DNA of 64,000 nt, from assembly GCF_965279675.1 (NCBI RefSeq), contig NZ_CBDIIJ010000002.1, forward strand, positions 1,612,001-1,676,000. The letters are read 5' to 3'. Both the position numbers and the translations under genes were made by a program. Source of the DNA: Mucisphaera sp965279675. GTDB taxonomy: Bacteria; Planctomycetota; Phycisphaerae; Phycisphaerales; Phycisphaeraceae. The stretch's first letter is position 1. Each line of letters begins with the position of its first letter. The notes under the pieces were generated by a model, which saw nothing but the letters and a program-made list of their open reading frames with translations, did not search any database and had not been told where the DNA came from. Positions 36,121 through 44,250 of this stretch are shown here, one piece after another.

Positions 36121-38298
36121 GTGGCACTGAATCAGAAACTGACCTCTCTGTTCACTTCGTTCCTGGTGGTTGCGTTCGTCATTCATTTTGGTCAAGGAAC
36201 CGCACTGGCGGGTGAGGTATTCACTGAGCCGAGTCGGACACTGCCAGAAAGGCCCTCGGGTGCGCTTGCATCGGCAGACCCTGCGATTCTCGCTGGTGTT
36301 GAGCAAACAGCTGCCGTTGGTTCATGGTTTACACCCGTTGCTATTTCGGCCCTTGTTATCACGGTTCTGTTCACGTTGTATGCAACATGGCGGGCGGGGA
36401 CATTCGACAGGCCCAGCAGGCCCTCAGTACGGTTCCGCTGGACGCTGGGTGCCAAGATGGTGGTCTGCTTTGGACTGTTAGGCGTCATTGGAGTCGGGTC
36501 GTTAGTAGCCTGGCGTCTGACCGAGGATATGCGTAACGAAGTTGAGATAGCCGCTTTGCCTTTAAGGCACCAAGCGGACATTCTCCAGGCGTTTGACCGC
36601 GAGGGTCTGAGGGCTCGTATTCATGCTCGAGGATTTCTCGTATTCGAGACGGATAAGCATGTTCAGCTGTTCCTGGATGCGGTGGGCGTTGCCAGTGAGT
36701 ATGTAGCTGAGATCAAGAGGCTGTCCGATGGTGATGTCGAGACTTCAGAGCGGATAAGAAGTCTCGAAGCAGCACTCGGTGATTATGTCAACGTTATTGT
36801 TAACGCTGTGCGTCTCACGGATACCCGGCGTGCAATACTGGAACAGCAGATTGGTCCGACTTCTGACTGGCTGATCGAGCAGCTGAGTGGTTCTGAATAC
36901 GAACAGAAGTTGATCGCGGATGCACGCAAGCTGAGCTACGCTGGAGCTTTGGAGCTAGAGCCTGTACTGGCGATAGAAGCCAGGGGTCTGCTAGAGCAGA
37001 CGATGAACAGGCTCTCCGGCGATGTATCTCCGGGAACCATGTCAGCGCTGTCATTTCTCATCGAGCGTGTTGGTGAAATCGAGCAGGTCGCAAAGGACCT
37101 GCGTTACTGGACGATCGATCAGTGTCCGCCAACCGGTATGCGTTTGGGGGAGTTATCTACTCAGCTGGCCTCTGATCTGCGTTATCAGGCCCGAGAGATG
37201 GAACTGGCCGACGTCGCTGCGGCAGGTGTGAGGAGCAAGTGGACATCTGTGATAGCCCTCGCCTTGTTATCCGTCGGTGGCCTGGCTGTTGCCTCGATTG
37301 TTCGTGGCGTTACGCGTCGAACCATTCTTGTTGCCAATGCTCTAGGTATTGCCAGTGATGGTGATCTATCGGGTATGAATGAAGTCTATAAGGGTAACGA
37401 TGAACTGGCGATGATTACAGGTGCTGCCAATCGTCTCCGCGAGTCGTTTGTTGAGTTGATCCATGACGCACGACAGACGAGTGAATCCATTCTGCAGTTG
37501 AGTCAGGAACTAGATACCAATGCAACGCATCTGCGGCATTCTGTCGATCAGCAGTCTCAGAACGCTGACACGGTTGCAGCAGCAATTGAGCAGATGTCTG
37601 TTTCGATCGAGCAGGTCAAATCAAAATCCAGTACGAGTGAAGGTGCAGCGACAGATAGCGAGCAGCGTGCTGCACAAGGCGTAGACATTGTCGAGCAGAC
37701 GGTTACCCAGATTGAGGAGATCTCTCAGCAGTTTGAGGACTCTTCCAGGACGATCTCCGAGCTTGGTTCGAGGAGTGATGAGATCGGTGCCATCATTACT
37801 GCTATCGATGAGATCGCAGATCAGACCAACCTGCTGGCGCTGAATGCCGCCATTGAAGCGGCGCGGGCTGGCGAACATGGTCGAGGCTTCGCTGTGGTAG
37901 CCGACGAGGTTCGCAAACTGGCAGAGCGCACGACACAAGCTACTGAGCAGGTCACGCGTTCGATCGGTGAAACACAGTCAGAGACACAAGCGGCTGTTAG
38001 CTCTATGACTGCTGGTCGCAGGCATGTCGTCAGGGGTGTGGAGCTGGCTAGTGAGGCTCGCAGCTCGCTGTCATCGATCAGAGATGCCAGCGACACTGTG
38101 CGTGACATGGTTAAGGACATCTCAGCAATGAGCAGCGAGCAGGCCCAGGCGAGTTCTGATATTGCGCAGTCCATAAGTACGATCGTTGATGCGACGAAAG
38201 AGGTTGCAGAGAATGCAGGACATGTCAGTAAGAGCAGTGAAAGCCTTGTTTCTCAGGCAGAGGCACTTACCAGCAGCATCAACAAGTACAAGGTTTGA
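36121..38298 (+). CDS. Methyl-accepting chemotaxis protein
   Basis: A 725-residue chemoreceptor starting at GTG 36121. Four hydrophobic segments are visible: residues 8-30 (perhaps a cleaved signal, '...HFGQGTALAG'), 69-90, 108-128 and about 370-392. Residues 130-365 form a helical sensor region. A short HAMP-like stretch ('VTRRTILVANALGIASDGDL') leads to the signalling hairpin, whose tip 'IDEIADQTNLLALNAAIEAA' is essentially invariant among MCPs; this is where CheA/CheW bind. No other chemotaxis gene is in the window. GC content and codon choice are distinctly lower and less biased than in its neighbours, which suggests acquisition from elsewhere. Confidence 0.93.
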   Translation: MALNQKLTSLFTSFLVVAFVIHFGQGTALAGEVFTEPSRTLPERPSGALASADPAILAGVEQTAAVGSWFTPVAISALVITVLFTLYATWRAGTFDRPSRPSVRFRWTLGAKMVVCFGLLGVIGVGSLVAWRLTEDMRNEVEIAALPLRHQADILQAFDREGLRARIHARGFLVFETDKHVQLFLDAVGVASEYVAEIKRLSDGDVETSERIRSLEAALGDYVNVIVNAVRLTDTRRAILEQQIGPTSDWLIEQLSGSEYEQKLIADARKLSYAGALELEPVLAIEARGLLEQTMNRLSGDVSPGTMSALSFLIERVGEIEQVAKDLRYWTIDQCPPTGMRLGELSTQLASDLRYQAREMELADVAAAGVRSKWTSVIALALLSVGGLAVASIVRGVTRRTILVANALGIASDGDLSGMNEVYKGNDELAMITGAANRLRESFVELIHDARQTSESILQLSQELDTNATHLRHSVDQQSQNADTVAAAIEQMSVSIEQVKSKSSTSEGAATDSEQRAAQGVDIVEQTVTQIEEISQQFEDSSRTISELGSRSDEIGAIITAIDEIADQTNLLALNAAIEAARAGEHGRGFAVVADEVRKLAERTTQATEQVTRSIGETQSETQAAVSSMTAGRRHVVRGVELASEARSSLSSIRDASDTVRDMVKDISAMSSEQAQASSDIAQSISTIVDATKEVAENAGHVSKSSESLVSQAEALTSSINKYKV

Positions 38299-38404
38299 TG
38301 CATCTCTTCAGGCTCACCGCTGCATTTGGTGATTCACTAACACTGTTGGCTTTAGGTCGTGTTCCTCCGCGGAGTTTCCTCTGAGCCTCTGTTAGACTTG
38401 GCGT

Positions 38405-39337
38405 GTGATCCATACAGCGTTCGAATTACTGCTTAGCACGTACGCGCGGGTGGCCTGGGATGAGCGGGGTGGGTATCGGCTGGTTCGAGGGGTTCGGAGG
38501 TTGCGCCCCCGGAAGGCGTGGGCGGATCGGTTTCGGGTGCCGGGATTTGGTGGGGGTGGTCGCGAGGCTGGGAGTGGGGGGGTGGTGTTGGATCTGGATC
38601 TGGGGACGTATCCGGATTGCTGCATGGCGTTTGGGTTGTATGAGCTGGCGACGGCGCGGCTGCTTCGGCGGCTGGTGCGGGAGGGGGATGTGGTGGTGGA
38701 TGGCGGGGCGAACCTGGGGTACTTCACGCTGCTGATGGCGTCGTGTGTGGGGCCGGTGTCGAAGGGTGGGCGGGTTCATGCGTTTGAGCCGGACCCGGTG
38801 AATCGGGAGCGGCTGGTTCATCATCTGGGGATCAACGGGATGGCGGATCGGGTGGTGGTGCATCCGGTGGCGTTGTCGGATTCTGGGGGGCGGGCGACGC
38901 TGCATCGATTTGTGGCGACGGACTCGGAGCACAATCACGGGATGTCGTCGCTTTATGGCGCGGAGGATGGGGCGACGGAGGCGTATGAGGTGGAGACGGT
39001 GCGGATGGACGAGGTGCTGGCGGGGGAGGGGGTGTCGTCGGTGCGGGTGGTGAAGCTGGATCTGGAGGGGGCTGAGCCGCTGGCGATTGGGGGGATGAGC
39101 GGGTTGTTGTGTGGGGATGAACCGCCTCGGGTGCTGGGGGAGTATGGGTTTGGGGAGGCGAGCCGTGCGGGTCACCCGCCTGCGGCGTGGATGGAGCGGT
39201 TGCTTGAAGTCTCGAAGGGGGGCGGGGCTGATTGGCGGTTTGAGGTGGTGGGTCGTCGTCTGCGTGAAGTGTCGCTGGAGAATGGGGTGTTGGCGGGGGT
39301 GTCTCGTCAGGTGAATGTGTTGGCGTCGCGGGGGTGA
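38405..39337 (+). CDS. FkbM-family SAM-dependent methyltransferase
   Basis: A 310-residue protein beginning at GTG 38405. The SAM-binding start is 'VVVDGGANLGYFTLLMAS' (residues 97-114), followed by 'GGRVHAFEPDPVNRERLVHHL' in part (acidic residue after strand 2) and 'RVVKLDLEGAEPLAIGGM' (strand 4). This order is that of the FkbM family, which methylates hydroxyls on sugars and polyketides. Glycan O-methylation is the likeliest role given the genome's polysaccharide emphasis, but the substrate is unknown. Third codon positions are almost all G or C with G preferred. Confidence 0.85.
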   Translation: MIHTAFELLLSTYARVAWDERGGYRLVRGVRRLRPRKAWADRFRVPGFGGGGREAGSGGVVLDLDLGTYPDCCMAFGLYELATARLLRRLVREGDVVVDGGANLGYFTLLMASCVGPVSKGGRVHAFEPDPVNRERLVHHLGINGMADRVVVHPVALSDSGGRATLHRFVATDSEHNHGMSSLYGAEDGATEAYEVETVRMDEVLAGEGVSSVRVVKLDLEGAEPLAIGGMSGLLCGDEPPRVLGEYGFGEASRAGHPPAAWMERLLEVSKGGGADWRFEVVGRRLREVSLENGVLAGVSRQVNVLASRG

Positions 39338-39446
39338 TGTGCGGTTTTTGATGGGGTGATCGGGGGTGTGCTAGGATTGCAGGTCTGCGGCGGTTTCGGG
39401 CTGTCGGCAGTTGTTTTGTGGGTTGTTTGTTATCAGGAGCTTATTG

Positions 39447-42233
39447 ATGTCCAGCCAGGATCCTTTTGGTGCTCGCGAGACGATCTCGACCGCATTGGGC
39501 GAGCGGACCGTCTATCGGCTGGACAGCCTGCGTGGGGTGGGTGCGGTGGAGACGCTGCCTTACAGCATCAAGGTGCTGCTGGAGTCGGCGCTGCGGAGTG
39601 TGGATGGGTTTGTGGTGACGGAGGATCACGTCAAGGCGATCGCGACGTACAACGCGAAGTCGGTGGGTGAGGTGGAGATTCCATTCAAGCCGGGGCGTGT
39701 GGTGCTGCAGGACTTCACGGGGGTGCCGGCGGTGGTGGATCTGGCGGCGATGCGTGATGCGATGGTGGAGATGACGGGCGATCCGGCGTCGGCGGACAAG
39801 GTCAATCCATTGGTGCCTTGCGACCTGGTGATCGATCACTCGGTGCAGGTGGATGCGTTCGCGAGTGAGGTGGCGCTGACGATCAACGCGAATCACGAGT
39901 TTGAGCGGAACAACGAGCGGTATCAGTTTTTGAAGTGGGGCCAGCAGGCGTTTGCTAATTTCCGGGTGGTCCCGCCTGCGACGGGGATTGTGCACCAGGT
40001 GAATCTCGAGTACCTGGCGAAAGTGGTTTGGGAAGTTGAGGATGCGGCGGGCGGCGCGCCGGTGCTGTTCCCGGATTCTTTGGTGGGGACGGATTCGCAC
40101 ACAACGATGATTAATGGGTTGGGGGTTGTGGGTTGGGGTGTGGGGGGGATCGAGGCGGAGGCAGTGATGCTGGGGCAGCCTATCTATATGTTGCTGCCTG
40201 AGGTGGTGGGTGTGAAGCTGACCGGCAAACTGGCGGAGGGTGCGACGGCGACGGACCTGGTGTTGCGGGTGACTGAGATGCTTCGTGAGCATGGGGTGGT
40301 GGGCAAGTTTGTGGAGTTCCACGGGCCAGGGCTGGCGGATATGCCGCTGGCGAACCGGGCGACGATTGCGAACATGGCGCCTGAGTATGGGGCGACGATG
40401 GGGTTCTTTCCGATCGACGAGCAGACGACGGAGTATCTGCGATTGTCGGGTCGGGATGAGGCGTTGATCTCGACGGTGGAGCAGTACGCGAAGGCTCAGG
40501 GGCTTTGGCGGGATGACTCGCTGCCGATCGTGTACTCGGATGATCTGGAGTTGGATCTGGGTTCGGTGGAGCCGGCTTTGGCGGGTCCGAAGCGTCCTCA
40601 GGATCGGGTGGCGTTGTCGGCGATGCAGAGCCAGTGGCGTCAGGATTTGTCGGCGACGTTTGGTCGTTCGGGTGGGGCGGCGGCGAGTGACTCGACGCCT
40701 GAGGGCATGGCGGCTGAGGGCGGGGTGGCGGTGGCGGAGGCGGCGGCCCCGCCTGCGGTGGAGGTGAGTTTTGGCGGGGAGACGTTTGAACTGAAGGATG
40801 GGGCGGTGGTGATCGCGGCGATCACGTCATGCACGAACACCTCGAATCCGGAGGTGATGCTGGCGGCGGGTCTGCTGGCGAAGAAGGCGGTCGCGCGGGG
40901 GCTGAAGCGGAAGCCGTGGGTGAAGACGTCGCTGGCTCCGGGTTCGAAGGTGGTGACGGATTACTACGAGCGTGCGGGGCTGGATAAGGATCTGGAGGCG
41001 CTGGGGTTCCATACGGTGGGGTATGGGTGCACGACGTGTATTGGTAACTCGGGCCCGCTGCCGGAGGAGATCTCGGCGGGGATCAACCGGGGTGATCTGG
41101 TGGCGTGTTCGGTGTTGTCGGGGAACCGGAACTTTGAGGGTCGTGTGAATCCGGATGTGCGGGCGAACTATCTGGCGAGCCCGCCTCTGGTGGTGGCTTA
41201 CGCGATCGCGGGGACGGTGGACATTGATCTGACGAACGAGCCGTTGGCGGTGGATGGTCAGGGTGAGCCTGTTTATCTGAAGGACATCTGGCCGACGCAG
41301 GCGGAGATTGCGGAGTCGGTGTCGAAAAACGTGACGCGGGAGCAGTTCACGGAGCAGTATTCGGATGTGTTTGCGGGTTCGGAGCAGTGGCAGGCGGTGG
41401 CTTCGTCGGAGGGGAGTCGGTATGGGTGGGATGCGTCGTCGACGTATGTTCAGCAGCCGCCTTTTTTCGCGGGTCTGGGTGCGGAGCCGGGTTCTATCAC
41501 GCCGATCGAGGGTGCTCGTTGTCTGGCGAAGCTGGCGGATTCGGTGACGACGGACCACATCAGCCCTGCGGGTGCGATCAAGCCGGGGACGCCTGCGGCG
41601 GACTATCTGGATGCGAACAAGGTGCCGCGGTCGATGTACAACTCGTATGGCTCGCGGCGCGGTAATGACCAGGTGATGACGCGTGGGACGTTTGCGAACA
41701 TTCGTGTGCGGAACCAGTTGGCTCCGGGGACCGAGGGCGGTTTCACGACGGACTTCACGAAGTCGGAGGGTCTGATCCGGAAGCCGGAGGAGGCGAGCTA
41801 TATCTACGACGCGGCGATGAACTACAAGGCGGCGGGCACGCCTCTGGTGGTGCTGGCGGGCAAGGATTACGGGATGGGTTCGTCGCGGGACTGGGCGGCG
41901 AAGGGGACGTTCCTGCTGGGGGTGAAGGCGGTGATCGCGAGCAGTTTTGAGCGGATTCACCGGTCGAACCTGGTGGGGATGGGTGTGTTGCCTTTGGTGT
42001 TTGAGGATGGGGTGACGCACGAGTCGCTTGGACTGGACGGGACGGAGACGTTCTCGATTCCGGTGGGTGAGGGGCTGGAGCCTCGTCAGAAGGTGACGGT
42101 GACGGCGGTGCATCGGGGTGGGAAGACGACGGTGTTCGACACGGTCTGCCGGATCGATACGCCTGTGGAGATCGAGTACTACCGGAACGGCGGGATTCTC
42201 CAGACGGTGCTTCGGAAGATGGCGGCGGGCTGA
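39447..42233 (+). CDS. acnA: Aconitate hydratase A
   Basis: TCA-cycle enzyme isomerising citrate and isocitrate with a 4Fe-4S cluster. Cluster cysteines lie in 'VIAAITSCTNTSNPEVML' and 'HTVGYGCTTCIGNSGPLP'. Other signatures are 'VGTDSHTTMINGLGVVGWGVGG', in part, and the swivelling domain 'VVLAGKDYGMGSSRDWAAKG'. I start at ATG 39447 ('MSSQDPFGARETI'), seven bases after AGGAG, giving 928 residues; the frame start at 39411 lacks this support. An Ala/Glu/Gly-rich linker ('SDSTPEGMAAEGGVAVAEAA') separates domains 1-3 from the cluster segment and looks like a lineage-specific insertion. Confidence 0.96.
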   Translation: MSSQDPFGARETISTALGERTVYRLDSLRGVGAVETLPYSIKVLLESALRSVDGFVVTEDHVKAIATYNAKSVGEVEIPFKPGRVVLQDFTGVPAVVDLAAMRDAMVEMTGDPASADKVNPLVPCDLVIDHSVQVDAFASEVALTINANHEFERNNERYQFLKWGQQAFANFRVVPPATGIVHQVNLEYLAKVVWEVEDAAGGAPVLFPDSLVGTDSHTTMINGLGVVGWGVGGIEAEAVMLGQPIYMLLPEVVGVKLTGKLAEGATATDLVLRVTEMLREHGVVGKFVEFHGPGLADMPLANRATIANMAPEYGATMGFFPIDEQTTEYLRLSGRDEALISTVEQYAKAQGLWRDDSLPIVYSDDLELDLGSVEPALAGPKRPQDRVALSAMQSQWRQDLSATFGRSGGAAASDSTPEGMAAEGGVAVAEAAAPPAVEVSFGGETFELKDGAVVIAAITSCTNTSNPEVMLAAGLLAKKAVARGLKRKPWVKTSLAPGSKVVTDYYERAGLDKDLEALGFHTVGYGCTTCIGNSGPLPEEISAGINRGDLVACSVLSGNRNFEGRVNPDVRANYLASPPLVVAYAIAGTVDIDLTNEPLAVDGQGEPVYLKDIWPTQAEIAESVSKNVTREQFTEQYSDVFAGSEQWQAVASSEGSRYGWDASSTYVQQPPFFAGLGAEPGSITPIEGARCLAKLADSVTTDHISPAGAIKPGTPAADYLDANKVPRSMYNSYGSRRGNDQVMTRGTFANIRVRNQLAPGTEGGFTTDFTKSEGLIRKPEEASYIYDAAMNYKAAGTPLVVLAGKDYGMGSSRDWAAKGTFLLGVKAVIASSFERIHRSNLVGMGVLPLVFEDGVTHESLGLDGTETFSIPVGEGLEPRQKVTVTAVHRGGKTTVFDTVCRIDTPVEIEYYRNGGILQTVLRKMAAG

Positions 42234-42557
42234 TGCGGGTCTGGGTTGGGTGTGGAAAGGGGGTGGGGTTTTGGGGGCGGAACATCGTTCGATATTTTCT
42301 AGTGTTATGTCCTGTCGATAGACGTAAACGGTTATTTGGACGTGATCTAGGTGTTCGCGGGGGCCTGTTCCGGGGTCTTACAGATAGTTCTGAAAGAGCA
42401 TAAGTCTCTTTTATGGCTGGACTTCTGCCAGATAAAGCGTGACATTCGGGGTTGTGGTCGTTAAACTGGGCACGTTGCAGGGTGTCTTCCCTCTCCGCCC
42501 TGCTTCCTGTCGTGTCTGAACGAATTTGGTCATTTCTGAACCGGAAAGGAGGCTTCG
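42234..42557. other. Intergenic region after acnA
   Basis: About 320 bases without a gene, noticeably less GC-rich than acnA. AAAGAG...CTCTTT with a 7-base loop near 42397-42415, followed by TTT, is a weak terminator-like hairpin for acnA. The rest must hold the promoter of the small gene at 42558. I see no RNA gene. Confidence 0.35.
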
Positions 42558-42734
42558 ATGAACAGGCCCGTTTTGGACCGAGAAACCCCCAGCCTTCTGC
42601 GTGCCAGGTGGCGTGAGCTCTGCCAGGAGCTTGCCGTGGCGCGTGACCCCGAGCGTGGTGTGATGCTGCGTGAGCTGGATGACATTGAGAAGACGTTGCA
42701 GAAGATTCTGTTGAGTAAGCGTCAGCCTTCGTAG
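42558..42734 (+). CDS. Small helical protein of 58 residues
   Basis: A short frame, ATG 42558 to TAG 42732-42734, preceded by AAAGGAGG (full Shine-Dalgarno match) five bases upstream and followed 36 bases later by a strong intrinsic terminator. It therefore has its own complete expression unit. The product (MNRPVLDRETPSLLRARW...) is predicted to be two amphipathic helices rich in Arg, Glu and Leu ('LRARWRELCQELAVARD', 'LRELDDIEKTLQKILLSK'), with no signal or membrane segment. I do not recognise it. Its heptad-like Leu spacing would suit a dimer or a partner-binding role. Confidence 0.72.
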   Translation: MNRPVLDRETPSLLRARWRELCQELAVARDPERGVMLRELDDIEKTLQKILLSKRQPS

Positions 42735-42770
42735 GGCTGGGTTTGTGCGAGATCGGAATGGGTAGCAAAT

Positions 42771-42802
42771 GCCCCGGGCTTCGGCTCGGGGCGTTTCTTT
42801 TT
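42771..42802 (+). terminator. Rho-independent terminator with TTCG tetraloop
   Basis: GCCCCGGGC-TTCG-GCTCGGGGC forms a 9-base stem (one G-U pair), followed by GTTTCTTTTT. It ends the small gene at 42558. On the other strand it lies 22 bases after the stop of the gene at 42825-43139. Confidence 0.88.
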
Positions 42803-42824
42803 GTCGGGAGGGGATGGGTCTGGG

Positions 42825-43139
42825 TCAGCGCGGAGGCCGGTCTTCGCCGACCATCTGGCGGAAGGCGCGGGCCATGTCTTCGATAGTGATTTTGGGTCGG
42901 GCGGAAGCCTTGGGTTGCTGGAGGTAGCGGAGGAGGCTTTCGAGGCGGACCCAGCGGTGGGTGACGGCGGCGGCCCGGAAGGTGTGGACGGGGAGCTGGC
43001 CGGCTTTGACGGCGGCGGCGATGGTCTGGGGGGATCGGCCGGTCATTTTGGGGATGCGTTCGATGGGGACGGCGGGTCCGAGACGACGCTTCCAGTCGCC
43101 AAAGGTCATTCGGGTGGTGCCGGCGGGTGCATCTGGCAT
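42825..43139 (-). CDS. Small protein with a possible helix-turn-helix
   Basis: A 104-residue protein. Residues 24-65 ('VPIERIPKMTGRSPQTIAAA' then 'VKAGQLPVHTFRAAAVTHRW') resemble the winged or MerR/excisionase-type HTH: a turn after 'MTGRSPQTI' and a basic wing. There is no signal or membrane segment. The opposite strand also has a long frame, but that is very Gly-rich and lacks a ribosome-binding site, so I prefer this strand. The gene is divergent from the array of four small membrane proteins; the 110-base region between them may be shared, which would fit a regulator. Confidence 0.55.
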   Translation of the reverse strand: MPDAPAGTTRMTFGDWKRRLGPAVPIERIPKMTGRSPQTIAAAVKAGQLPVHTFRAAAVTHRWVRLESLLRYLQQPKASARPKITIEDMARAFRQMVGEDRPPR

Positions 43140-43249
43140 AGTGATGGTGTCGGGTGGCGGGTCGGGGTGGCTGCAGATTTGGGGAGGGTTGCAAGGATTT
43201 GGATCGCAGATCGACGTTATGGGTAGTAGGCTCTGTTTAGGAGTTGGCC

Positions 43250-43480
43250 GTGTTGTGTTTAACGCAGATGTTTGGGTTTACGGCAAGCGACTGGGCAGTG
43301 GTGGCGAGTATCGGGCTGCTCTTTCTGCTGGCTATCTGTGCGGGCGCTCTGTTGTCGTGGGTGCAGGTCGTGCGGATCCGGGAAGAGGTGGCGTTGAAGG
43401 CTCGGATGCTGGAGCGGGGTGCTTCGGTGGAAGAGATCGAGCGTGTGTTGAAGGCGACTTCTGAGAGGAAAGGCAAATAA
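43250..43480 (+). CDS. Small membrane protein, array member A
   Basis: First of four tandem paralogues. GTG 43250 is chosen because AGGAG (43239-43243) stands six bases before it; the TTG at 43244 would touch the ribosome-binding site. 76 residues: a short N-terminus ('LCLTQMFGFTASDW'), one membrane helix ('AVVASIGLLFLLAICAGALL') and a charged amphipathic tail, 'RIREEVALKARMLERGAS' plus 'VEEIERVLKAT'. Arg residues directly after the helix predict N-out, C-in topology. It is the most divergent member in the N-terminal half. Function unknown. Confidence 0.75.
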   Translation: MLCLTQMFGFTASDWAVVASIGLLFLLAICAGALLSWVQVVRIREEVALKARMLERGASVEEIERVLKATSERKGK

Positions 43481-43716
43481 TGATGACTGGTGTGCTGGCT
43501 CAGGGTGTTGACCTGGGTTTTATGAACAACCCGGCGACGCTTAGCATTCTGATGGTGGGTCTGGTGGGGATGGTGTTCTTCGTGGTGTGGGGTCTGGTGC
43601 AGTGTGCTCGGATCAAGGAGGAGGCGGCGCTAAAGGCTCGGCTGATCGAGCGCGGTGTTCCATCGGAGGAGATCGAGCGGATCCTGCGGGCGACGAGCAA
43701 GCCGAACGAGCCGTGA
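43480..43716 (+). CDS. Small membrane protein, array member B
   Basis: Second paralogue, 78 residues (77 if the second ATG at 43483 is used). Its start overlaps the stop of A (TAATG). N-terminus 'MMTGVLAQGVDLGFMNNPAT', a membrane helix of about 22 residues ('LSILMVGLVGMVFFVVWGLV'), then 'RIKEEAALKARLIERGVP' and 'SEEIERILRAT'. AGGAAAGG lies upstream. The tail is the most conserved part among the four, so it is presumably what partners recognise. Confidence 0.78.
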   Translation: MMTGVLAQGVDLGFMNNPATLSILMVGLVGMVFFVVWGLVQCARIKEEAALKARLIERGVPSEEIERILRATSKPNEP

Positions 43717-43742
43717 CCGGTGCTTGATGAAGGAGACAGGTT

Positions 43743-43979
43743 GTGTGGATTCTGACGCAGGGCTTTGACTGGGGGATATTCAACGACACCGGCAATCTGG
43801 CGGTGGTGCTTGGGATCGGTGCGGGGGTGGTTTACATCGTCGCCTCGGCGATGTTGCGTGCGGTGCGGATTCGGGAGGAGGCGGCGCTCAAGGCGAGGCT
43901 GATTGAGCGTGGGGCGTCGGCGGAGGAGATCGAGCGGATTTTGAATGCTGGGGGTTCGGCGAAGGACGAGGCGTGTTGA
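43743..43979 (+). CDS. Small membrane protein, array member C
   Basis: Third paralogue, 78 residues, GTG start at 43743 seven bases after AGGAG. N-terminus 'MWILTQGFDWGIFNDTGN', membrane helix 'LAVVLGIGAGVVYIVASAML', tail 'RIREEAALKARLIERGAS' plus 'AEEIERILNAGG'. The N-terminal 'QGFDWG' motif is shared with D and, loosely, B ('QGVDLG'). It ends in Cys, as does D. Confidence 0.78.
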   Translation: MWILTQGFDWGIFNDTGNLAVVLGIGAGVVYIVASAMLRAVRIREEAALKARLIERGASAEEIERILNAGGSAKDEAC

Positions 43980-44006
43980 TCGCTTATCGAGAAATGGAGG
44001 TTGGTC

Positions 44007-44237
44007 ATGTGGATGCTGGCGCAGGGATTTGACTGGGGTTTTCTGAACAACACGGCGAATCTGGCGATTGTTTTGGCGATCGGGCTGGCGGGTTTGTCGG
44101 TGGTGTGTACGGCGGTGGTGAAGGTGGTGCGGGCGCGAGAGAACGCGGCGCTCAAGGCTCGTCTGATCGAGCGGGGGGCGAGCGCGGCGGAGATCAGAGA
44201 GATCCTCGAAGCCGGGGCCGACAAGGGGTCCTGCTGA
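44007..44237 (+). CDS. Small membrane protein, array member D
   Basis: Fourth paralogue. ATG 44007 lies six bases after GGAGG (43996-44000) and aligns with C; the TTG at 44001 abuts the ribosome-binding site. 76 residues: 'MWMLAQGFDWGFLNNTAN', membrane helix 'LAIVLAIGLAGLSVVCTAVV', tail 'RARENAALKARLIERGAS' plus 'AAEIREILEAG'. bioD follows after 13 bases, so A-B-C-D-bioD may be one transcript. Confidence 0.78.
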   Translation: MWMLAQGFDWGFLNNTANLAIVLAIGLAGLSVVCTAVVKVVRARENAALKARLIERGASAAEIREILEAGADKGSC

Positions 44238-44250
44238 GGCTGGAGGCGTT

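Noticed and set aside
42801..43226. Plus-strand frame opposite the 104-residue HTH-like gene
   Set aside because: Very Gly-rich product, no ribosome-binding site, and it would start within the terminator at 42771-42802.
43244..43249. TTG start for array member A (and TTG 44001 for member D)
   Set aside because: In both cases the TTG directly abuts the ribosome-binding site; the codon six bases on has correct spacing and aligns with the paralogues.
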